From the NCBI RefSeq assembly GCF_007786445.1, contig NZ_VNJI01000001.1, positions 310,001 through 374,000 of the forward strand: 64,000 bases of DNA. The letters run 5' to 3'. A program made the position numbers and the translations under genes. This document shows, in pieces, positions 58,920 to 64,000 of the stretch. The first letter of the stretch is position 1. Every line of letters begins with the position of its first letter. The stretch comes from Paenibacillus cremeus. Lineage in GTDB: Bacteria > Bacillota > Bacilli > Paenibacillales > NBRC-103111. The notes beneath the pieces are model-generated. The model saw nothing but the letters and a program-made list of their open reading frames with translations. It had not been told where the DNA came from and ran no database searches.

Positions 58920-59750
58920 ATGGCGAAGCTAATCTCCAATTATTCGGATTATACGGATACCGAAGAGTCGGCCGGTCTGGGACCGATCAAAATCGAGGCG
59001 CAGTCGCTCTCCAAGGTGTACGAAATAGACGGGAAGCGCACCTTCCTGGCGCTCGACAATGTCTCCTTTGACATTCGGCAAAATGAATTCGTCAGCTTCG
59101 TCGGCCCATCCGGCTGCGGAAAATCGTCGCTCTTGCGCATCCTGGCGGGTCTCGAAGAATTCACCTCGGGGCAGCTGCACATCTCCGGCAAAGAAATCGA
59201 AGGCCCGGGCGCCGACCGCGGGATGGTGTTCCAATCCTACACGCTTTTCCCTTGGCTGACGGTGCGGGAGAACATCGAATTCGGACTTACGCTGAAAAAT
59301 GTGCCGCTATTCGAGAAACGGCGGATCGCGGATCATTTTATGGAGCTGGTACAGCTGACGCGGTTTGCAAAATCGTATCCGAAGGAGCTGTCGGGCGGCA
59401 TGAAGCAGCGGGTGGCCATCGCCAGGGCACTAGCGAACAACCCCGAGGTGCTTCTGATGGATGAGCCGTTCGGCGCGCTCGATCCGCAGACGAAAAGCTC
59501 GATGCAGGAGATGCTGCTGGACATTTACCGGAAGGAAAAAACGACGGTCGTCTTTATCACGCATGACATCGAGGAGGCCATCGTGCTGTCGGAGCGCATC
59601 TATGTGATGCAGGCCCACCCGGGGCGAATCGCCCAAGTGGTGCAGGTGCCGCGGAGTCTGCGCAGCCAACCGGGGGTACGGGACACGGAAGCGTTCATTC
59701 AATTGAAAAAACATATTCACGCCTTGATCGGCGGAGATTCGAACCATTAG
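58920..59750 (+). CDS. ABC transporter ATPase (SsuB/TauB-like), likely guanidine-related
   Basis: The 276-residue ATPase has Walker A (GPSGCGKSSLLR), the Q-loop (VFQSYTLFPWLTV), the signature LSGGMKQRVAIARAL, Walker B (VLLMDEPFGALD) and the switch histidine (VFITHDIEEAI). About 25 residues precede the normal domain start. AAGGAGG lies before ATG 58920. It energises the adjacent permease. A terminator follows. Confidence 0.94.
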   Translation: MAKLISNYSDYTDTEESAGLGPIKIEAQSLSKVYEIDGKRTFLALDNVSFDIRQNEFVSFVGPSGCGKSSLLRILAGLEEFTSGQLHISGKEIEGPGADRGMVFQSYTLFPWLTVRENIEFGLTLKNVPLFEKRRIADHFMELVQLTRFAKSYPKELSGGMKQRVAIARALANNPEVLLMDEPFGALDPQTKSSMQEMLLDIYRKEKTTVVFITHDIEEAIVLSERIYVMQAHPGRIAQVVQVPRSLRSQPGVRDTEAFIQLKKHIHALIGGDSNH

Positions 59751-59760
59751 TTAATCGCAG

Positions 59761-59798
59761 CGTTCCCGAGCTTCGGAAGTTCGGGGGCGTATTTTTTT
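59761..59798 (+). terminator. Intrinsic terminator of the ABC operon
   Basis: CGTTCCCGA (59761-59769) pairs with TTCGGGGGCG (59780-59789), including two G-T pairs, followed by seven T. Confidence 0.82.
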
Positions 59799-59814
59799 GG
59801 CGGAAAAGTTGCCC

Positions 59815-59842
59815 TTGACAAAAATATTTTCGGATGTACAAT
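59815..59842 (+). promoter_or_regulatory. Sigma-A promoter of mntH
   Basis: TTGACA (59815-59820), 16 bases, TACAAT (59837-59842). The expected start is near 59849, about 127 bases before the mntH start codon. Confidence 0.75.
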
Positions 59843-59916
59843 TTAATTAATCATCTTTTTCCTGATGCAGCATATAACTGTTGATATAGTCGGCAGTTGA
59901 TTTTTTTTACCATAAA

Positions 59917-59933
59917 AGTTTCCCTAGGGCAAC
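59917..59933. promoter_or_regulatory. MntR-like operator before mntH
   Basis: Read on the minus strand, GTTGCCCTAGGGAAACT matches the Bacillus MntR box TTTGCCTTAAGGAAACT at 14 of 17 positions. It lies in the leader, downstream of the promoter, so MntR with manganese would block transcription as a roadblock. GTTGCCC near the -35 (59808) is a weak second half-site. Confidence 0.65.
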
Positions 59934-59975
59934 AAAGTTAGCTTGACCCATAACCGTAATTATGAGGTGAGAAGC

Positions 59976-61328
59976 ATGAAGAAAGAAGGTACTGCGATGG
60001 CTTTTGGTGCGGATGACGGATGGAGAAATAAACGGACGCAGCCTACGCTTCCGGAGGTTTATAGATCGCTGCAAATCCCTAAGAAAGGGTCGTGGTTCAA
60101 GAAGTTTCTTGCCTTTGCGGGTCCTGGCTATATGGTTGCTGTGGGCTACATGGATCCAGGAAACTGGGCTACGGATATCGCCGGTGGCTCGATGTTCGGG
60201 TATACGCTGCTGTCGGTCATTTTGCTGTCCAACCTGATGGCAATTTTGCTTCAGGCCTTGGCAGGAAAGCTCGGGATTGTCACCGGCCGAGACTTGGCGC
60301 AAGCTTGCCGCGATCATTACAGCAAGCCTGTAGCGATGGGGCTGTGGGTGCTGTGTGAGCTAGCGATCGCCGCCTGTGATTTGGCCGAGGTGATCGGGTC
60401 TGCGATTGCGCTGCAGCTGCTTTTCGGCATCCCACTGATCTACGGGGTCATCATAACGGCGCTCGATGTCCTGATCGTGCTGCTGCTGCAAAATAAAGGC
60501 TTCCGTTATATAGAAACGTTAGTTATCATTCTGATCGTCACGATCGGCGGCTGCTTCGCCACTGAAATTTTTCTTTCCAAGCCGGATGTCGGCGGGATTC
60601 TGAAAGGGTTTGTGCCCAGCAAGGAAATCGTCATCAACCCTACGATGCTGTATATTGCCATTGGGATTTTAGGAGCTACGGTGATGCCTCACAATCTGTA
60701 TCTTCACTCGTCTGTAGTGCAAACCCGTCAGATTGAGCAAACCAGCTCAGGCAAGCGGCAGGCGATCAAATATGCGACATGGGATTCTACGATTGCATTG
60801 TTTTTCGCTCTATTTATTAACGCGGCGATCTTGATCATTTCCGCAGCGACGTTCCATAAGGCCGGAATGACTCAAGTAGCCGAAATTGGGGAAGCCTATG
60901 ATCTGTTGACCCCACTGCTTGGAACGACGATCGGCAGTATTTTGTTCGGGGTGGCACTGCTCGCTTCGGGCCAAAACTCGACGCTGACCGGCACCTTGGC
61001 AGGCCAGATCGTGATGGAAGGCTTCTTGAATTTCCGCCTTGCGCCATGGCTGCGCCGCTTGATCACGCGGATGATTGCGATCATTCCCGCAGTTATTGTC
61101 ACAGCGATCTCGGGAGAAAGCGGGACGACACAGCTGCTTATTTTGAGCCAGGTGATTTTATCGCTGCAGCTTTCGTTTGCGGTCATTCCACTGATTCAAT
61201 TCACCAACGATAAGAGAAAAATGGGCGAGTTCGCCAATCCGCTCTGGCTGAAGGTGCTGGCTTGGATCGTAGCTACGGTTATTGTTGGCTTGAACGCTTA
61301 CTTGTTATTCCAAACCTTTTTCGGATAA
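59976..61328 (+). CDS. mntH: NRAMP-family divalent metal (Mn2+) transporter MntH
   Basis: This proton-coupled importer of Mn2+ (and Fe2+) has 450 residues, 11 membrane segments and the metal-binding motifs [13 protein letters not shown] (DPGN 60-63, TM1) and [14 protein letters not shown] (MPH, TM6). The transport signature [20 protein letters not shown] is also present. The cytoplasmic N-terminus is about 45 residues. GAGGTGAG precedes ATG 59976. An MntR-like box upstream agrees with manganese repression. Confidence 0.94.
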   Translation: MKKEGTAMAFGADDGWRNKRTQPTLPEVYRSLQIPKKGSWFKKFLAFAGPGYMVAVGYMDPGNWATDIAGGSMFGYTLLSVILLSNLMAILLQALAGKLGIVTGRDLAQACRDHYSKPVAMGLWVLCELAIAACDLAEVIGSAIALQLLFGIPLIYGVIITALDVLIVLLLQNKGFRYIETLVIILIVTIGGCFATEIFLSKPDVGGILKGFVPSKEIVINPTMLYIAIGILGATVMPHNLYLHSSVVQTRQIEQTSSGKRQAIKYATWDSTIALFFALFINAAILIISAATFHKAGMTQVAEIGEAYDLLTPLLGTTIGSILFGVALLASGQNSTLTGTLAGQIVMEGFLNFRLAPWLRRLITRMIAIIPAVIVTAISGESGTTQLLILSQVILSLQLSFAVIPLIQFTNDKRKMGEFANPLWLKVLAWIVATVIVGLNAYLLFQTFFG

Positions 61329-61352
61329 AAAGCTTCTACGCTTCTACTATAT

Positions 61353-61375
61353 AAAGCCCCCTGGTGGGCTTTTTT
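61353..61375 (+). terminator. Intrinsic terminator of mntH
   Basis: AAAGCCC (61353-61359) and GGGCTTT (61366-61372) around CCTGGT, followed by T. Confidence 0.88.
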
Positions 61376-61389
61376 GCTTTGTTGCAGTG

Positions 61390-61667
61390 CTACTCTAGAG
61401 CTGTGTAAGGAACAGACGAACGAGCAGTGGCTGGAGAACAAGGCTTACGGCCGGAGATCGACCTCGGAACGATGTGATCTTCTGCAGAATGCCTTGCAGC
61501 CGGGAACCATCCGCTATGGCTATAAGCTGACGGAGGCAGTGGCGCTGGAATGCGGTCAGCATGCGCTTCATTTTGAGAATGGCGAGCAGGAGACGGTGGA
61601 TCTGGTGATTGGTGCCGATGGGGCCTTCTCCAAGCTTCGGCCGCTGATCAGCCGTTTGATGAGATGA
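61390..61667 (+). pseudogene. Fragment of an FAD-dependent monooxygenase
   Basis: About 90 residues resemble the middle of PF01494 flavin monooxygenases (TetX/PHBH-like): RRSTSERCDLLQNALQPGTIRYGYKLTEAVALECGQHALHFENGEQETVDLVIGADGAFSKLRPLIS. The last part is the conserved DG motif. The N-terminal GxGxxG FAD site and the C-terminal half are missing, and a complete enzyme has about 380 residues. The preceding bases are the mntH terminator, so there is no room for the front. It is a remnant of a deleted gene. Confidence 0.75.
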
Positions 61668-61698
61668 TGGTACAGGTGGAGCAGTAAAGGTGCAGGGG

Positions 61699-61744
61699 AA
61701 AGCCGCGATGATGGGACAGTCCCATCATCGCGGCTTTTATTTTT
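61699..61744. terminator. Very strong intrinsic terminator (19-bp perfect stem)
   Basis: AAAGCCGCGATGATGGGAC (61699-61717) and its exact inverse (61719-61737) are separated by one base, and T-rich DNA follows. It stands between the monooxygenase remnant and the ZIP gene. Confidence 0.85.
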
Positions 61745-61816
61745 GTCCTGTCCCGTCGCCATCCGACATAGGATGGAATAGGTGTGAGTAGACAACCATT
61801 CCTTTTTTCGAGGTGG

Positions 61817-62551
61817 ATGATGGGCGGATATAACGCATTGTGGGGGTTTTTGGCTTCGTCGGCAGGGCTGCTGATTGGGGGAACGGGGGCCGGGTGGGTC
61901 AAGGGACAAAAGGTGCCGCTGGTGTTCTCGCTTTGTGCGGGCATGATCATCGGCCTGGTGGTGCTGGACATTGTACCGGATAGCATCCGGCTGGGCGGAT
62001 GGCCTCCTGCGGTGGCTGGGCTGCTGGTCGGAGTCTGGGTGTACAGCCAGCTGGAGCGATGGTCGAGACGGGTGATCGTCCTTACGCATGAACCGAAGCA
62101 GGAGGTATTCCTTTATTCGGGCGTCCTGATCGCACTAAGCATAGCGATTCATAATGTGCCGACGGGCATCGCACTGGGGGCCAACGCTTCCGAGGCGCTG
62201 GCGCGGCCGATGCTGCTGACGATCTTTTTTCATACGATTCCGGAGGGCATCGCGGTGTTCACGCCGCTCATCATGGCCGGCTACGGGCTGATGTCCTTGC
62301 TGGTGATTACGCTGGTCGTATCGTTGCCGATCGCCGTCGGAGCTCTGATTGGCGGATCGATCGGGCTCGGCAGCCCGTTGTTGCTCACGCTTGTCATCGC
62401 TCTGGCGATGGGGATGACGCTCGCGGTGGCGGTGAAGGAAATGCTGGGCAAAGCGGTGAAGGACTCCTCGCTTGGCTTTTGTGCGTATGGTGCGATAGCG
62501 GGGTTTGTACTGATGGCGACGTATTTGCAGCTGGTGAGTCATGGCGGGTGA
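61817..62551 (+). CDS. ZIP-family metal transporter
   Basis: The 244-residue protein has eight hydrophobic segments and both metal-binding motifs of ZIP importers: HNVPTGIALG (TM4) and HTIPEGIAVF (TM5). It should carry Zn2+ or a similar divalent ion. The loop TGAGWVKGQKVPLVFSLCAGMIIGLVVLDIVPDS is typical of the GufA/ZupT branch. GAGGTGG at 61810 lies just before ATG 61817 and ATG 61820, and either may be used; GTG 61784 is also in frame. mntH lies nearby, but the two have separate transcripts. Confidence 0.88.
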   Translation: MMGGYNALWGFLASSAGLLIGGTGAGWVKGQKVPLVFSLCAGMIIGLVVLDIVPDSIRLGGWPPAVAGLLVGVWVYSQLERWSRRVIVLTHEPKQEVFLYSGVLIALSIAIHNVPTGIALGANASEALARPMLLTIFFHTIPEGIAVFTPLIMAGYGLMSLLVITLVVSLPIAVGALIGGSIGLGSPLLLTLVIALAMGMTLAVAVKEMLGKAVKDSSLGFCAYGAIAGFVLMATYLQLVSHGG

Positions 62552-62687
62552 GGGTGGAGTTGGCGGCATTGGCAAGCCTATGCGATGGGAAGGGTAAAGG
62601 GAGGTCTTTTCGTATGATTATTTTCCTATAATTTCCGGGGGGAAACTGATATGATAAACGTATCGTTTTTGAAAGAGGTGCGCGTGG

Positions 62688-64000
62688 TTGATTTTGTTGT
62701 TAAAGCCGGACTTTATCGTCTTTTTAGTTTTGTTATTTCTACTAATCTATTTCTTTGTCACCGTGACGATCACGAGCTTGCATAAGGTGTATTTGTTTTT
62801 TCATTTTTGCATGATGCAGTGGTCGCTGTTGCAATTTCTAATCTCTACCGTGAACAGCAGAGAGCTGCAGCTTTTCTTCTTAAAGGCGGCCTTTGTCGAT
62901 TTGTCGATGGTGGCTATCGGGTGGCTTGCGTTTACCATTTTTTTAACGGGTCATTCGGCTTTTTTGCGGAGCAGAGCGTCGCTGCTGATTTATATCCCGG
63001 TACTGCTCGCCGCTATCGGAATTATGCTTAACCCGCACGGCCTGTTCGCGTTGCCTTCACCCACCGATGTCTCAAGAAGAATCTATGGGCCGATTTTTTG
63101 GATGACGGTCGTCTTTCTGTTCGGTTATATCGCCGCCTCCGTTATGATCATCTCCCGCGCTCTGAAGTCGGACCTGACCTCCCGCAGTAAAAAAGCGATT
63201 AAGCAAGTGCTCTATGGCATTTCCATCCTGTCCTTGCTTGCATTACTCGACATTTTGCTCAATGTGGTCTTTTCGGCCTGGCTGCCGATCATCCCGGGCT
63301 TGACTTCGCTCGGTATTTTCATGTCGGTCACGCTCTTCGTCATTTCTCTCCATCGCGATAAAGTGCTGGACATTGCTATCATCGCGCATAAAGATATTGT
63401 CAATATGATCCAGCAGGGGATTATGGTGCTGGATGAGAACGAAATCATAATGGATATGAACAAATCGCTGCGCTCGCAGGTGGGGCTGAAAATCAGCGAT
63501 CGCTTCGATATGCATGCTTTTCTGTCGAGGGCCTACGTGGCCGAAGGACTGGATTCGTTTCTTGAGCACTACCAGAGGTATCCAATGACGAAAGGGAAGC
63601 TTGAATTCGTATATGATCCGCTCAAGCAGCACTGCATGACGATTCACGTATCGCCGGTTATCGTTCATGGAGAGAGGATTGGGCGGATTGTCACCTTTGA
63701 GGATGTGAGCGAAATCTACCACTTGCTTGAAAAGTCGAGTCTGCAAAATCAGGCTTTGCGCGAACAAAACAAGTCGCTGACGCGAATCCGGGACGAGCTC
63801 TCGCAAACCAACGCCAAGCTGGAGCAGCTGGCCGTAATTGACAGCCTGACAGGCTGCTACAATCGGCACTATCTGACCCAGCGGCTGGAGCACGAGGTGC
63901 TGAAGAACCAGAGCCAGCGGATTCCGTTCGCTCTGCTTTTGCTGGACATTGACCGGTTTAAGGTCGTCAACGACCAATACGGGCATTTGGTGGGAGATGC
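62688..64000 (+). CDS. 7TM sensor diguanylate cyclase (GGDEF), cut by window end
   Basis: The frame is open from a TTG at 62688 (after AAAGAGGTG) to the window end. It codes for about 437 residues: seven membrane segments in the first 220 (LLLKPDFIVFLVLLFLLIYFFV and onward; histidine-kinase N-terminal 7TM type), a PAS domain (HKDIVNMIQQGIMVLDENEIIMDMNKSLR to VTFEDVSEIYHLLEK, about 235-355), a coiled coil, and the start of a GGDEF domain (LAVIDSLTGCYNRHYLTQRLEHE ... FALLLLDIDRFKVVNDQYGHLVGDA). The GG(D/E)EF active site lies beyond 64000, so cyclase activity cannot be judged. It probably makes c-di-GMP. Confidence 0.88.
   Translation, partial: MILLLKPDFIVFLVLLFLLIYFFVTVTITSLHKVYLFFHFCMMQWSLLQFLISTVNSRELQLFFLKAAFVDLSMVAIGWLAFTIFLTGHSAFLRSRASLLIYIPVLLAAIGIMLNPHGLFALPSPTDVSRRIYGPIFWMTVVFLFGYIAASVMIISRALKSDLTSRSKKAIKQVLYGISILSLLALLDILLNVVFSAWLPIIPGLTSLGIFMSVTLFVISLHRDKVLDIAIIAHKDIVNMIQQGIMVLDENEIIMDMNKSLRSQVGLKISDRFDMHAFLSRAYVAEGLDSFLEHYQRYPMTKGKLEFVYDPLKQHCMTIHVSPVIVHGERIGRIVTFEDVSEIYHLLEKSSLQNQALREQNKSLTRIRDELSQTNAKLEQLAVIDSLTGCYNRHYLTQRLEHEVLKNQSQRIPFALLLLDIDRFKVVNDQYGHLVGD

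Overview
The window looks like a chromosomal segment of a spore-forming, Gram-positive Bacillota of the Paenibacillus type. It is moderately GC-rich, has strong AGGAGG-type ribosome binding sites with frequent TTG and GTG starts, sigma-A promoters, intrinsic terminators, and gene families typical of Bacillales (DUF1292, U32 tRNA hydroxylation proteins, LipL, Nre-type regulators, a FadF-type reductase). No rRNA, tRNA, insertion sequence, phage gene or CRISPR array was seen. This is core and regulatory DNA with a few accessory patches.

Layout. 1-8.4 kb resembles the B. subtilis yrzB-yrrL-yrrN-yrrO-yrrR neighbourhood: two DUF1292 genes, mltG, trhP1 and trhP2, an inserted chemoreceptor, and a class B penicillin-binding protein. 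8.4-13 kb holds a 5TM histidine kinase and a miniature Pel-like exopolysaccharide locus (pelF, a half-length PelG-like protein, and a divergent GH114 gene). 13-19.3 kb holds a Tat-type metallophosphoesterase, a Fur-controlled sucrase/ferredoxin-like protein, a DUF2157/GDYXXLXY pair, two small membrane proteins and lipL. 19.6-25.6 kb holds an esterase and pdhABCD; LipL acylates the lipoyl domain of complexes like the one encoded by pdhC. 25.8-28.1 kb is an Nre-like GAF/response regulator/kinase trio. 28-37.7 kb is mixed: DoxX, a methyltransferase, Uma2, a TetR/HlyD/ABC-2 permease/secreted protein operon, and an EamA exporter. 37.8-50.7 kb is a nearly complete fatty-acid beta-oxidation locus: etfBA divergent from fadF, fadN, fadA, fadE, an acyl-CoA ligase and an SCP2 protein, with a cre site between the two arms. 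51-55.5 kb is a carbohydrate patch (secreted Asp-box protein, AraC, GH31). 56.7-59.8 kb is a ykkC (guanidine-I type) riboswitch controlling an ABC transporter. The end holds mntH with an MntR box, a broken flavin monooxygenase, a ZIP transporter and a truncated diguanylate cyclase.

The most unusual signal is a set of five intergenic arrays (19.4, 38.9, 45.0, 46.6 and 55.6 kb) built from short hairpins spaced 51 bp apart, or 50-52 in the most degenerate. Three share a sequence (an AGCGG-NNNN-CCGC hairpin followed by GCGTGC). The other two have different stems but the same spacing. All sit in spacers inside operons or between convergent genes, and none lies in a promoter region. I know of no named family for them.

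Start codons were re-chosen from ribosome binding sites in many genes. All functional names come from reading motifs; no database search was run.
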